A DNA stretch of 42,584 nt from Gliomastix tumulicola (Eukaryota > Ascomycota > Sordariomycetes > Hypocreales > Bionectriaceae). Shown one piece after another: positions 12,020 through 22,033 of this stretch (position 1 is its first letter; every line of letters begins with the position of its first letter). The stretch lies in assembly GCA_001599755.1 (NCBI GenBank), contig BCHX01000018.1:1-42584 (forward strand), read 5' to 3'. The position numbers and the translations under genes are program-made. The notes under the pieces were generated by a model. The model saw nothing but the letters and a program-made list of their open reading frames with translations. It searched no databases and was not told where the DNA came from.

Positions 12020-13644
12020 TCATCTGGGCCGGGCACGTGGAGCGTAGGCGCTTGATGCTCTCAAATCTGGCCCACACTTGAACAAGATCCACGGAATCGG
12101 CAATAGAGCCAGTGACAAGAAGCCCCAGAAGCTACCCGCCCATGGTATTGTGAGGTTCTCATACACTAGAGATGACGGTTAGGATGCACCCTCTCAACAA
12201 GCATATGTGTTTTACGTGTCAACTTACTTGGAACGATAAAGAGCGGGAAAGCAGCTGCAAAGGCGTATCGGGTTAGACTGCTAGCGCTGGCGGCACTGGC
12301 TACTACGCTCGCATCGTAGATGTCCGTGAGATACTGCACGGATCCGACAAAGACGCATAGATTGCCGGAAGAAAAGGGAACAATAGCAGCCACAGGGCTG
12401 AGCCAGGACACGTTCTTTCGAGCTGTCCAGGCCATCCAGAAGAGGCCAATAGGAAGAAGAATACTACCAAACATAGCGGGGTACAGACGACATTCTGGTG
12501 GCACACCACTTGGCGCATACTGGGCTATTTTGGGGCGATAGAGAAAGTAGTCACATAAAAGAATACAGACCATACCAATCAGGCAGCCAATGACAACGGC
12601 CAGAAACACAAGGCCGCATTCCTCCAGCCCAAACTGGTACACAGTCGTAAAAACGTAGGGAACAGTAGCGAAGAAGCTAAAAAGGATGCCAAAGCCACAG
12701 GCAATATAGAGGCAGACAAAGGCAGTGACGGGTTCAAAGAGGGCCATGTATAGAGGGCGAGCGAGGGAGACAGTGACAAAGCTGCGAAGCCGGGTGAAGA
12801 CGGGCACCCGAGGCGGTTGAGCGGGAGGCCGCTGCCCTTCTGCCATGGCTCGTCGGCGTTTCAATTTCGGTCCAAAGGTCTCGCCAGGAACCATCGCGAT
12901 AATTGAAGAGATCAGAGTGAAGAACAATAACGTCCACATGTTCCAGCGCCAGCCCCTGTGAGCCGTCAAATAGGCGCCAATGACCGGCCTAGAAGTGTTT
13001 TAGCATGGTGAGCACGCTCAACGTTATAGCTTTCATACCCTAAGCCTGGCCCTAGAAACGGCGTTAGAATGAGCAACGACATGGGTAATGCTCGGGCCGA
13101 GACTGGATACGTTTCGACAACCGTAGCAGGGGCTACTGCTAGTATCGGGCCCCAACTCATGCCGGATAAGAGGCGAAGAACGCATAGTCCTGGAAAACTA
13201 TGCGTAAGGCCGGCGCCGAGCGTGAAGAGGCCGCCTAGCAACAAGCTACTCAAGTAGACCGGTCGCCTACCAACAATTTCAGAGGCAGGCCCGCCAATCA
13301 CCGGACCTAAGCCCAAGGCTAGGACATATAGTGAGACTGTTAGGATCGCAATGGTACGAGATACGCTGAATTCCTCCATGATTTCGAAGATGCTAGGGCT
13401 GATGATTGATGTTGCGATGGATCTATAGAGAGTGAGACAAGGCGGACGACGAAGCGGGGCAGACCTACGCAAGAAGACACAGGGCACACAGCATGCTGAG
13501 CTGAACATTCTTTTTCCACCTTGGCCAGTTAAGTGGGTTTAGACCGTCATCTTCCCATGGTGTTTCAGAGTGTTCCGAAGGGCGTTGGGGGTGCATGGTA
13601 ATAAAACGCCCAATTGATATGTGTCGAGTGATACTGTAATCCAT
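12020..13644 (-). CDS. MFS transporter, DHA1 drug:H+ antiporter type
   Basis: Exons by eye: 13644-13469, 13422-13039, 12988-12228, 12165-12020; introns of 46, 50 and 62 nt with GTAGGT, GTATGA and GTAAGT donors. Coding length 1467 nt gives 488 aa. The hydrophilic N-terminus ends in NPLNWPRWKK, the usual lead-in to the first helix of DHA1 exporters. Motif A-like loop GGPASEIVGRRPVY (~103-116), the TM4 Arg in VLRLLSGM (~142) and the antiporter motif C region LTPFLGPGLGPVIG (~178-191) are all present, with a charged central loop (PKLKRRRAM) between two six-helix halves. The last exon restores a normal C-terminal helix (SLALLPIPWILFK) and a short basic tail. It should export drugs or small metabolites, or polyamines, across the plasma membrane using the proton gradient. 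The copy looks intact. No biosynthetic gene is adjacent, so the substrate cannot be inferred. ATG 13644 chosen because the codon upstream in the open frame is TTG. Confidence 0.92.
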
Positions 13645-13672
13645 GTTCAAAGAGAACGTAGGACAAGGCCTA

Positions 13673-13678
13673 CTTATA
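13673..13678 (-). promoter_or_regulatory. TATA-like box of the MFS gene
   Basis: TATAAG on the minus strand lies 29 nt upstream of the MFS ATG. If it is the real TATA box the 5' leader would be very short, so the functional promoter may lie further upstream. Confidence 0.25.
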
Positions 13679-14487
13679 CGGCAACACTACGGAGGGCGTT
13701 GCGACAATCGGACCCACACAACCGCTCCGAGTAAAGCCCAACGGCAAAGTTCCGTCAAAATGTTACTGAGCAACTATAACATCTATTAGCCGGTGTATAA
13801 TCTAAGTTTCTCGCTGGTTATGAATAACACCGCCCCTCGCTGATTCTGAGGACCCGCGATACCCTCCAACTCGTCTCCCCCTCGGCCCGCAACTCCAAAC
13901 TAGTCTAACTCGATAAAAGAAAAAGATTGTCTACAGTAATTCAGTCAACTCTACTTTTTTTCTGAGTGAACTTTTGTTCCTGGAAATGAGTTCAAAGCAA
14001 AATGGGAAAGACCGTACCAAAAGATGCACTAATCATAAAGACATCAGAAAGTCTCGGCCAAATTAGGGCCCATGAGATCGAAGTCTCAGCCACGATCATT
14101 GCAGATCAATAATCACTCAAAAGAGCATTTTGTTTTGCTTTCGAAACTCGATCGTAACTGCGGAGATGACTTTCTGCAGCCAAATCCGGGTTTTTCTGTT
14201 TTTATCCTACAGACTCAAGGGTGGAGGATATATCACGCTGCTGGCCATCTTTTCCCCGCTTCGTAGATCTCCATGTCTTGTAACGCCGTCTGTACCACTA
14301 GGGTAGTGCCTTGCGACTGCTTCTCTAGTCACTGCCCGCCTTAGTGCCGAATTCCGTCCTTAACTGCATAGTCTTGGAAGCACACATACTCTATAGCACG
14401 TCGTGGCGGATGAGAGGCGCATAGAGTCCGTGCTCTCAACGCCAATACATGGTGCATGCCGGGGGACCTCCGACGGCCCTCAAGTGT

Positions 14488-14532
14488 AATGATGATAATG
14501 ATGGTGAAGAAGATGATGATGATGATGATGAA
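14488..14532 (+). repeat. GAT/GAA triplet microsatellite
   Basis: Imperfect GAT triplets with GAA interruptions lead into an uninterrupted run of six GAT units at about 14512-14530. Confidence 0.85.
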
Positions 14533-14908
14533 CTTGATTTCTGTCGTGCAGGTATAGCTTCCTCAACGGAAGTACGGGGCCGCGAACCGCCTCGTAGGCG
14601 AAATAACGACGTGACGGGCCCGGTCAGAGAGAATGGAAAGGTACAAAGCGGCACTCTGCACACCTTTAGGGCTCCAGTCGCCCGGCCCCGCCTTCCAGAA
14701 GCCGGCTGGCTACCAATGTTGGAAGTCAACGCCGATTGTGTCAAGTACAGCGTCCGCAAACGGACACTCCGTATCGCATCTCGAGCTGCCCAGATCAAGG
14801 AATGTGCAAACATCAGGCTAAGTTCCCCCCCTCCCCACCTCTGGGGCCTATGTCGTGCTTTCTACAGTGCAGTAGGGCGCAGAGTAGCAACAGAAGGTAG
14901 CGAGCCTG

Positions 14909-15016
14909 ACAAAAGACATAGGAGATAAGGGGAAGGGAAGAAAGAGGTAGAGAGGAAGGGGAAAAGGAAAGGAAGCGAACGGGAAGGAAAACGAGAGAGA
15001 AGGGAATAGGTAGTGG
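14909..15016 (+). repeat. Purine-rich low-complexity tract
   Basis: About 100 bases are almost entirely A and G on the plus strand (GGGAAGG, GAAAGAGG, GGAAAAGG units), with very few pyrimidines. Such tracts are polypurine/polypyrimidine simple sequence; no function is implied. Confidence 0.7.
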
Positions 15017-15155
15017 TTGTAGGAGAGGTCTCCTACCAACGCGTTCGCAGACAGGCTGGTGGACTTTCTATTCTTTTTGTGAATGCGGCCCATTCCGAGC
15101 CTATCACAGAGAGGTTCGCATGAGCAGGGTTACAACACAGGACGACGCCAGATAC

Positions 15156-15428
15156 CTGAGTCACGCTCGGTTGTCGGGATAACTCCAGGACCAAAGAGAT
15201 GCCGTGTTCTCGGTACTCGACAGTATCGATGTCCTGAACATAGTTCTGTCGTACGTGGCGTTCCTCCGGCCAAGTTTGCCTGAACGTGGGCCAAAGGTAC
15301 CGGAAAGCTCCAGGGAGCCCTTGCAGGGATGTCAATATTCCATAGGCGTAGTATATGAAGGCGTCCAGGCGCTCTAGAGATTCAAGATGCCTATCCCGCA
15401 GCATGTGCAGGTGCGCGAAGAATCGCTA
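15156..15428 (-). pseudogene. Orphan exon of an unrecognised protein
   Basis: A minus-strand frame of 91 codons begins directly after a TAG (acceptor-like AAATAG) and reads coherently through RDRHLESLERLDAFIYYAYG, LPGAFRYLWPTFRQTWPEE and DIDTVEYREHGISLVLELSR. A CAG|GTATCT donor-like junction follows at 15156/15155. Composition (aromatic, charged, no low complexity) strongly suggests real coding sequence, but neighbouring exons were not found: downstream the frame runs into the purine-rich tract. It could be the remaining exon of a gene truncated by rearrangement, possibly related to the small membrane ORF upstream on the same strand. I do not recognise the family. Confidence 0.45.
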
Positions 15429-15743
15429 TTTACGGAAGAAAACTGTATCAGTCAGCGTCGCGCCGCCTCACCAGGCGAATCCCGTTAAGCCAACATAAAT
15501 CGGTGTAGTTTCACTGTGGCCAAGATACCAAGCTGAATCGCGGTCAATTCCACCCGCACCGCTTTTCCTGAGCCGTGCTCCTGAGCCGTGCGGCATCTTC
15601 CTCATTGAGTCGCCCGGCCTATCTCATCTCGTCGTCATCCTCCACGCCTCTATGGGAATGTCTACTCCTCCCAGCTCGGCTCACATCATGATTTCTCACA
15701 ATGCATGGTGGAGGGCAGGAGGCCACACAGAGCGATGAGTAGT

Positions 15744-16073
15744 TCAGCTCTTGGGCCAGGCGGAGGTCTGCGTGATGGCCATCTCGCACGTGGTAGTGAC
15801 CTGGGGGATCACGCCTTCCGTGCCATGCATGCCATTCATTAAGAGCGAGGCGTCCATGACAGGCCTTTCGGCGAGTGAAACAAGAAACGCAAATTTTCGA
15901 TGTGACCTACTACCCCGATCCTCTTACAGCTGGGCATGGTTAATAATCCAAGACAGCCCAAATGCCGTGACCACGATGGCAAAGCTCGTTACAATGACTG
16001 TCTTCAAAATCCAAGTAGCGATCAGCGCGGCAGCGGAAGTACACAACAGACGGAGACTGTCCTGAGGCCCCAT
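15744..16073 (-). CDS. Possible small membrane protein, two exons
   Basis: An ATG at 16073 opens a 146-nt exon (16073-15928) coding MGPQDSLRLLCTSAAALI, then a long hydrophobic stretch (TWILKTVIVTSFAIVVTAFG) that gives one or two membrane segments. A GTAAGA donor at 15927 and an AAAG acceptor at 15865 define a 63-nt intron; splicing joins in frame to 15864-15744 (PVMDASLLMNGMHGTEGVIP, TTTCEMAITQTSAWPKS, stop). Total 267 nt, 88 aa. It could be a short membrane protein, or the N-terminus of a larger truncated enzyme such as a membrane-anchored oxidoreductase whose body was lost. The exon-like fragment at 15156-15428 lies downstream on the same strand. No family recognised. Confidence 0.38.
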
Positions 16074-17285
16074 TATGTACAATGTTGAGACTCGTTGTTA
16101 AGTAGCACATGTCTGGTCATTAGAATCCGGATTGTCGATGGCTTTGAGGCATAACAGACAGACGGTCCTGAGCGGCTAGAACCGGCCGAAATTGCTGGCT
16201 TGTGGCGTAGACCCTCGTCTCTGCATCAAAGAGTTGTTACCACATCTTCATCGCAGCGCCGCACAGATCTACGTCTTTGGATTTAAAAATACGCGAACTT
16301 CCAACTGTTCATCCGGGCGGAGGGGGTAGAGCAATATTTGCTCCGTGACTCAGAGACTAGCGCCTGGACGTAGAATTACCAGAACAGCATATAGAGAGGA
16401 TATTAGTAACGTATTTCGTAACCAAACGCCATCTGCCGCGATACTGCACCATCCTTTCATCGTCGCTTCAGTGATGATAAACGGGATTACACTTCTGGTG
16501 AACCTCGAGCTGCTATCATCACCATGAACCTAGGTCGGTTTTGGGCGCTCTGATCATCTTGCACCAATGGGATGGCTTGAATAAACGAGAGTCGAGCTCA
16601 CGATTGCATGCTATAGAGTAAGAGTAGATCTAACCGCACAATACCACATACAAAAACGCTACGTAGGTACTAGCCTAATAGCCGTGCTAGCAGACGACGG
16701 ACCGAACCTTTATCTCGATAATCTAGAGAACGAACCACCTTGATAAGAAGGCTCGGGGCATGCCATGCCATGCCTACCGACGAAGAGGAGCGATTGTGAG
16801 TCCGCCCGCCCCTAGTCGCATCTCCGTCTTGCCAACGACCTCCCTACCAACTAACTAACGTACCAACCGTCGCACAGTGCCACAAATGTCATCACAATAT
16901 GGCTTGACATGCCGTCAGCAAGTTTGGCAAATCGCTCGTTGCGCTCGGTGCGGCCCGTCAGCGGACGCCTTTGCCCTCAAGTTCGCGGCTTGAAAATGCT
17001 CCCCGCTACCCGGGCTTGGAGGTTTCTAAAATACCTTCCAGTTCAGTGCCGCTCGTACGTTGACGGTTTCGAACCGCAACCGTAATAACGTAATTTAATA
17101 CCGCTGGGAAGGGAGGGGGGGGGGGGGGCGCACGTAATATCATCACGACATCAAGCCCGGTATCAAGATTATAATCAAGCTGCGTAATATTTGACGGGTA
17201 AAGCTGCTGGTAGTATAAAGGTAACACTAATATCTGCCCCGACGTGAGAACGCCATATTAGAAGCCTAACTTCCATTGATTGACC
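16074..17285. other. Intergenic stretch with a possible spliced mini-ORF
   Basis: No supported gene. A plus-strand ATG at 16770 (MPTDEEER) is followed by a GTGAGT donor, a CTAACTAAC branch-like string and a CACAG acceptor; splicing would open about 75 further codons to 17082. The product is Arg/Leu-rich and unrecognised, so I leave it as a candidate only. A G14 run lies at 17115-17128. TATAAAG at about 17214 may serve the gene at 17286. Confidence 0.35.
17115..17128 (+). repeat. Homopolymer G14
   Basis: Fourteen consecutive G residues, preceded by GGGA. Length may be unreliable if the assembly used short or noisy reads. Confidence 0.9.
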
Positions 17286-17765
17286 ATGACTCAGATCTCT
17301 CTTCAACTATACGAGCTTGCCTACGCACTAGAGAAGCTCATCGAGAGCGTTGGTTCAGCTGACGAAAGGGGTTCGCTGAGAGAATCTCAGCGAAAAGTCC
17401 AACAATGTACGTCGGTACATCTACCGAGATACGTTTGTATACCAACAATGCAGCTAGAAATAAGCCAGCAGATTCGCTGGCTCGAAGTCTATCAAGATGC
17501 TATTGCTCAAGGACTCGATGAGGACATTCTCGAGCGTTATTCTGAGGAAGCGTTGAAAGGGGCTGAGGGTCTAGCTGTTGCCTTCGGTATACTACAAGAT
17601 GATGAAACGAACTCGTGGAAGAGGGTTTCACGAAGACGGCCAATGCCCCAAAGTTGTATAGGGAGCTCTACATGCGTGGAAATGGTTGATTGTGATGGAG
17701 AATATGAGTCCACAAACTCAGAGATGGATGAATTATGTTCAAATGCTAAATTCTGGTATTTCTAG
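17286..17765 (+). CDS. Unrecognised acidic helical protein, ~159 aa
   Basis: ATG at 17286 opens 159 codons to a TAG. The protein is rich in predicted amphipathic helix: YELAYALEKLIESVGSADE at the N-terminus, then EISQQIRWLEVYQDAIAQGL and DILERYSEEALKGAEGLAVA, with an acidic C-terminus. Between the helical parts is a less natural stretch (residues ~41-56) that contains a GTACGT donor-like string and ATGCAG acceptor-like string; removing that 47-nt piece would break the frame, so either it is retained or a different border is used. No family recognised. A TATAAAG lies about 70 nt upstream. It could be a small regulatory or structural protein, or the N-terminal helical domain of a larger gene that has lost its 3' part. 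Confidence 0.45.
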   Translation: MTQISLQLYELAYALEKLIESVGSADERGSLRESQRKVQQCTSVHLPRYVCIPTMQLEISQQIRWLEVYQDAIAQGLDEDILERYSEEALKGAEGLAVAFGILQDDETNSWKRVSRRRPMPQSCIGSSTCVEMVDCDGEYESTNSEMDELCSNAKFWYF

Positions 17766-19066
17766 TTTATTGTTGAAACGTTCACAAGGTGCACCGCTTA
17801 GTGAACGAGAGCGTCCTCAAGCGTGGGGTTTCTCGTCCAAAGCGAGAAGGAATGACTACATCATCCCATTATAGACTTACCTCATCTCTACTGTACCAAA
17901 CCCGTATGGATCAGCTTGGATGCGTGTATTAGAGTTAATTAGGCCAGAGGCGAACGTCCGCTTGACTCCCGTGGAGCATTCTACAAAATTCAGCAACACG
18001 GCCACTTTCTCGGCGGCTCTTAATCCCATGACAGCCAGCATGGCAGCGGTTGGATAGCATTGCCGTAGCGCCCCTTGTTTGATATTCTCTCTCGGCTAGG
18101 AGACGACTTCGGTGAATGATCGGACATCTGCCCCCGGCAACCTTGCTTATTGTTATTTACGAAATCTATGAAGCATGGAGCAGAGATTGGGCCAAGAAAC
18201 CAGCCCCCTCCTACTCGATCTTTCGCGACTGCAAGAGTTTCCTTACAACCTCGTAGGAATGAAGCTCTGGCATACACGGACAGCCAAGCAGCGGCTTGGC
18301 CCAGTCTCACAAGAGCGCTGTCGGTGGCTGTTGAGCATGACTTCCGTCAAACAGCGCGGGTGCTCTCATGAGCGTCATGCCACCTATAACTCTCTCCTTC
18401 TTGCTAATAACCGAGTACCCAAGAGGCCGACTTGCTTTCGAATCTCGGCCGTTTTCCTGAATCCCGGTTCGCGCGGGGTGGCCCGCTCGAGAGTGGGGCA
18501 CTGTCTACTGTGTCTCTGTCAGTGACTAACGCCACCATGTATGTGGTCGTGTAGTAGTCACACTCTGTGCTAAGACCAGGTAGCAAGCATAAGATGAGCA
18601 GGTCAGGAATATCATGTTGACTCAACGCTGTGTGGGTATGCTGCGAACTAACTAACGCCCACGATAGGCAGTGTAGTACTTATCATAATTCATAGGTGCG
18701 TCGCGAAGCGGTATCAAGCCCCTCCCTACTCCCATTGAAGCTCGATCGAAGGGACGCCCTCAAAAAGCCGTCCGCATCACATTATATGACCAGTTATGGG
18801 TTTTGGCGTTAGTCGTAACAGTGCTGTCTCGACATTGCATGATTCGCTAGGGCTAATCAGTGCTGCTAAAACCCTACTATGCCTCACCTTGCACGACTTT
18901 GGCGAGTCATCCGGCTTGCTATAACACCGCCTGGCAAATCCGTCTGACTCTTGGGCACATAGGTACGGTATACCTGGCTAAGTATACATATATATGTCAC
19001 ACCATCTAGTAGGAGTTCAAATGCATGGTTCTCATCCGACTCACCGTAACGATCCGAATCATCAAG
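17766..19066. other. Intergenic stretch upstream of the 7TM gene
   Basis: No supported gene; open frames at 18150-18525 on both strands overlap each other and lack family features. A TATA-like string (GTATACATATATATG) at about 18982-18996 lies about 75 nt before the ATG of the 7TM gene and is a plausible core promoter. Confidence 0.45.
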
Positions 19067-20196
19067 ATGGCTTCAGCAGAAACTCTCCTCATCATCCTGT
19101 CGGTCTTTTTAACCCTTGCTACAGTCACGGTAGTGGCACGGGCCTGGGTCAAGAGTGTTCAGATGCATGAGCACGCCGTTGATGATGGACTCATCTACGC
19201 TTCGCTAGTAAGTGCTTAGTAAGGCTATCCTCGAAGCATTTTCATTAACGTTGCCAGTTGGCCTACATTGCATTCGCTGCCTTTGCCTTTGTCGGTATTT
19301 TGCATGGTGGCATTGGTAAACCAGCGGCGCAACTAACGCCAGATAGAGCCAGGATCGGCTTCAAGTATTGGTATATCTGCGAGGTAATGTTTGGACCACT
19401 CGTTTGCTTAATACGAACGTCAGCATGCCTTTTCTTCATTAGAGTCTGCCGCTACAAGGCACATAAGTTTATTATAGCCGCCTGCCTCAGTGTCGTGTGG
19501 CTCAGCTCTACGATATACCTTTTCATCGTTCTCTTCCAGTGCTCTCCACCCAAATGGTTCTGGGAGCAATTTTCTGTATCTGGCTCGGCTGGATCATGTC
19601 GACATACAGGTCTTGCCTCAAAGATGGCATTAGCACACAGCTTTGTGCTAGCAATAAGCGATTTCGCCCTAGGACTTCTCCCTGTCATCGTTTTATGGAA
19701 CGTCCAAATCAATGTGCGGAAGAAAGCCGTGGCTTTGATTTTGCTGAGTCTGGGGCTGTTGTAAGCTGCTGCTATCTTGTCTTTCACTATCAGAAGCTTC
19801 CTAATGACTGGCTTCTAGCGCAGGGGTTATCATGTGGACTAGAGTCGGGCTCATTAAAGGATTGGACTTGGACGAGAACTTCCTTCACAAGGCCGTGTAT
19901 GTACTCTCACCAACCTTTTTTGCAATTCGGCAGAACAATGCTAATGAAGCATTAGGGATATTGCCCTGTGCTCCACAATCGAGCCGGCGCTTAGCATTAT
20001 GGCGGCTTCCCTGGCGGCTTGCGGACCATTGTTTAACGGTCACACGGATTCCTCTGGAACCCTAGATCCCCGCCCCGGCGCCGTGTTCATTGGCCGTAGC
20101 TGGGACGTCTGCTCTGGAAGTGCAGGGGTCGAATTGGGGCTAGTTACTCGAGTAATAGGTGGGCAGAGGCCGCCGAGTACGGGCGGCGGCGGGTAG
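19067..20196 (+). CDS. Fungal rhodopsin-domain (PTH11-like) integral membrane protein
   Basis: Exons by eye: 19067-19207, 19258-19760, 19819-19896, 19956-20196, with introns of 50, 58 and 59 nt (GTAAGT, GTAAGC, GTATGT donors). Coding length 963 nt gives 320 aa. The protein has about seven hydrophobic segments and follows the plan of the fungal 'Rhodopsin domain' membrane family: ETLLIILSVFLTLATVTVVA (TM1), a second helix reconstituted across intron 1 (ASL|LAYIAFAAFAFVG), KYWYICEVMFGPLVCLIRTS (TM3), CLSVVWLSSTIYLFIVLFQC (TM4), ALAHSFVLAISDFALGLLPV (TM5), LLSLGLFAGV spanning intron 2 (TM6) and DIALCSTIEPALSIMAASLA (TM7). The STIEPxLxIxAASLA motif is characteristic. Related proteins include PTH11-type surface receptors; ligand and signalling role are unknown. 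No N-terminal CFEM domain is present. The tail is short and Gly-rich. An in-frame ATG 42 nt upstream (19025) is an alternative start. Confidence 0.88.
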
Positions 20197-20813
20197 TCCC
20201 CCACTCAAGACTCGCTGCAGCGTAACTCAACCTATAGAGCCTCTATATATATCTCTTCACTAAGCGCGGCGCATCAGCCTTACTGTGTGTTTTGCAGGAG
20301 AAGGGCATTTATTTAGCAAACAGTTGCTTCATACTTTGCTTCGAAGAGTAGGCATGAAGTGCTACGACGTGCCACGGGTCCCATATAATTAGCCATCACG
20401 CAACCAAGTCAATGTTAATCTTGCGAAGAGTACTCAATATGAGGGGTAACGCCAACAGCGCCGGCGGCTGCTATGAGGAGGAAGAGTTGGTCGGGAGGAC
20501 ACATGACTACATGCTATAATTTGTCGCCCGCTTGGGCATACACCTCACGATGAGGACAACATATATCATATGCTAATTGATGAGATATGGCCTAGAGGCA
20601 CGATTAATGTTGTGAGGGTTCTACCGGGGATCCGCCGGATCCGGCGATATGCCGGACAAGATTGTCGAAGTAAATGTAGCTAAATGCACCTGGTCCTATG
20701 TGGTAGAACCTCCCGGGCTTAATAAACTCCATGGCGGAGTGCGGGGCTCCGGTGATGTGGCTAGGGGATGTCACTATCCAGTGCTGAAACGGCGAAACAC
20801 AGTAGACTGACAT
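20197..20813. other. Gap before the Ulp1-like gene
   Basis: No supported gene. A 69-codon minus-strand frame (20813-20604) starts at the same CATATG as the plus-strand Ulp1-like gene and has mildly protein-like composition, but no family features. A perfect 12-bp palindrome GCCGGATCCGGC occurs around 20633. Confidence 0.35.
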
Positions 20814-21896
20814 ATGTACTCGGCAGGCGCCTCTCGGCAGACTGTCCTCAGATGGACCTTGGGTGTGGGAAGCTTTTACTTAGGCGATGAGACGTGCCGG
20901 CAAATGGCTTCCACGCCTACAACACCACACTTCACACTGCGAAAGAACTGGAGCTCCTCTGTAGAAACATTGAGAGTGCTCTCCCTTCCCGACTTGGTCA
21001 GCGACGAGGACGAGGCGATATGTCGGAAGCTTGGCCAGCCCATCGCGCAGGGAGAGCCCGAAGCACAGTCCCTGGCCGCCGTAAAGTGCGGCGACCTCGT
21101 GCGATTCCTCTGCTCCCTGAGCTGTCGAGTGTGGATGGACAATTTTTCTGTCGCTCCCCTCATAGATGCCATGCAGAGAGGCCACGACGACTTGGTCATA
21201 CTACCACTGGGGCTGGAGCCGGGCCAATGCAGCGGGGCTCGTGCTTCAAAACGGGCCGATATTTTGCCCTGTGAGTTTGAACAGTCTACAAGCTGCTGTA
21301 ATGTGCTGGGGGGGCTTGGGACAAGACAGGAAGCGTGGAACGTACTCCGTGGGAAGCGCTTTATTGCATCCCTAGTACTGTGGCCGGGGCATTGGGGATC
21401 CATCCTCTTCGACCGCTCGACGGGCACCCTTGTGGTGTATGACACGATGTATGCATCGTCTTTGAGACGGTTTCGAGCAATCACCACCCACTGGCGCGTT
21501 TTTCTGACTCTATTGGATCTGCCCTATCACTTCGAGGCCATTGAACTTCCCCTACGGGACCAGCGTCAAGGATGGTCGTGCGGCTACTATGCGCTGTACT
21601 ACCTATTTGAGGCAACACGCTCACGCACCGGGACTCCCATTTCACGCCTAACGATCAGCGAGACAACGACCGTTGTTGATCTGGACAAAGGGGCGCGAGG
21701 GGAGCCTCTGCAAAAGTACAAACAATGCCCAGTTCACTACGCAGGCACACTCAGCATCCATCACGTCGTGGAGTTCATCGGCGGCATCGCCATTAATGAG
21801 CTGGGCTGTAGTGACTTCCGTATTGATACGCTTGAGAATCCTGATGGAAGGCGGGCAAAGCGAGCGAAACTAATCACAGCCGGAGACTTTAACTAG
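20814..21896 (+). CDS. Stand-alone Ulp1/SENP-like (C48) cysteine protease
   Basis: A single-exon frame of 360 aa. Residues ~95-265 match the Ulp1 (C48) fold: an entry segment SCRVWMDNFSVAPLIDAM corresponding to the 'W.ND..I...' start of the domain, the catalytic His in WPGHWG (H193), Asp in VVYDTMY (D210), oxyanion Gln (Q250) six residues before the Cys in DQRQGWSCGYYAL (C256). All catalytic positions are present, so activity against SUMO- or ubiquitin-like conjugates is possible. The N-terminal ~90 residues and C-terminal ~95 residues are unassigned; the tail is basic (RRAKRAKLI), possibly a nuclear signal. It is not the housekeeping Ulp1/Ulp2, which are longer. Fungal and plant genomes carry many such free C48 genes, some spread by transposons. 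No transposase is adjacent on this strand and no terminal repeats were recognised. Start at 20814 is the first ATG; Met31 is an alternative. Confidence 0.8.
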   Translation: MYSAGASRQTVLRWTLGVGSFYLGDETCRQMASTPTTPHFTLRKNWSSSVETLRVLSLPDLVSDEDEAICRKLGQPIAQGEPEAQSLAAVKCGDLVRFLCSLSCRVWMDNFSVAPLIDAMQRGHDDLVILPLGLEPGQCSGARASKRADILPCEFEQSTSCCNVLGGLGTRQEAWNVLRGKRFIASLVLWPGHWGSILFDRSTGTLVVYDTMYASSLRRFRAITTHWRVFLTLLDLPYHFEAIELPLRDQRQGWSCGYYALYYLFEATRSRTGTPISRLTISETTTVVDLDKGARGEPLQKYKQCPVHYAGTLSIHHVVEFIGGIAINELGCSDFRIDTLENPDGRRAKRAKLITAGDFN

Positions 21897-22033
21897 CATG
21901 TCATGGATGGGGCGCAAGTGCTATCAACCCTGTCGATGCGGATGACGAACCATGAGGTCATCAATAATGAGGACAACAGCTGATAAATAGCATATAAGGT
22001 GCATGCTCCATCTTGCTTGACAGCCGAAGCGAA

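Larger units (their letters stand above)
13679..15155. other. Intergenic stretch with simple repeats
   Basis: No supported gene. A 159-codon open frame at 14449-14928 (+) is opened by a GAT triplet repeat coding for Asp and is otherwise Arg/Pro-rich, so I treat it as a low-complexity artefact. The GAT repeat and a purine-rich tract are listed separately. Confidence 0.45.

Noticed and set aside
12020..13644. Biosynthetic gene cluster around the MFS exporter
   Set aside because: No polyketide synthase, peptide synthetase, terpene cyclase, P450 or pathway regulator is recognisable within the window.
14449..14928. 159-codon ORF with an acidic run
   Set aside because: Length is created by a GAT microsatellite; the rest is Arg/Pro-rich with no family features or splice partners.
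20604..20813. 69-codon ORF divergent from the Ulp1-like gene
   Set aside because: Shares the same CATATG start with the opposite gene and lacks any family feature.
20876..21487. 203-codon minus-strand ORF
   Set aside because: Antisense shadow of the Ulp1-like gene, whose catalytic motifs fix the plus strand as coding.
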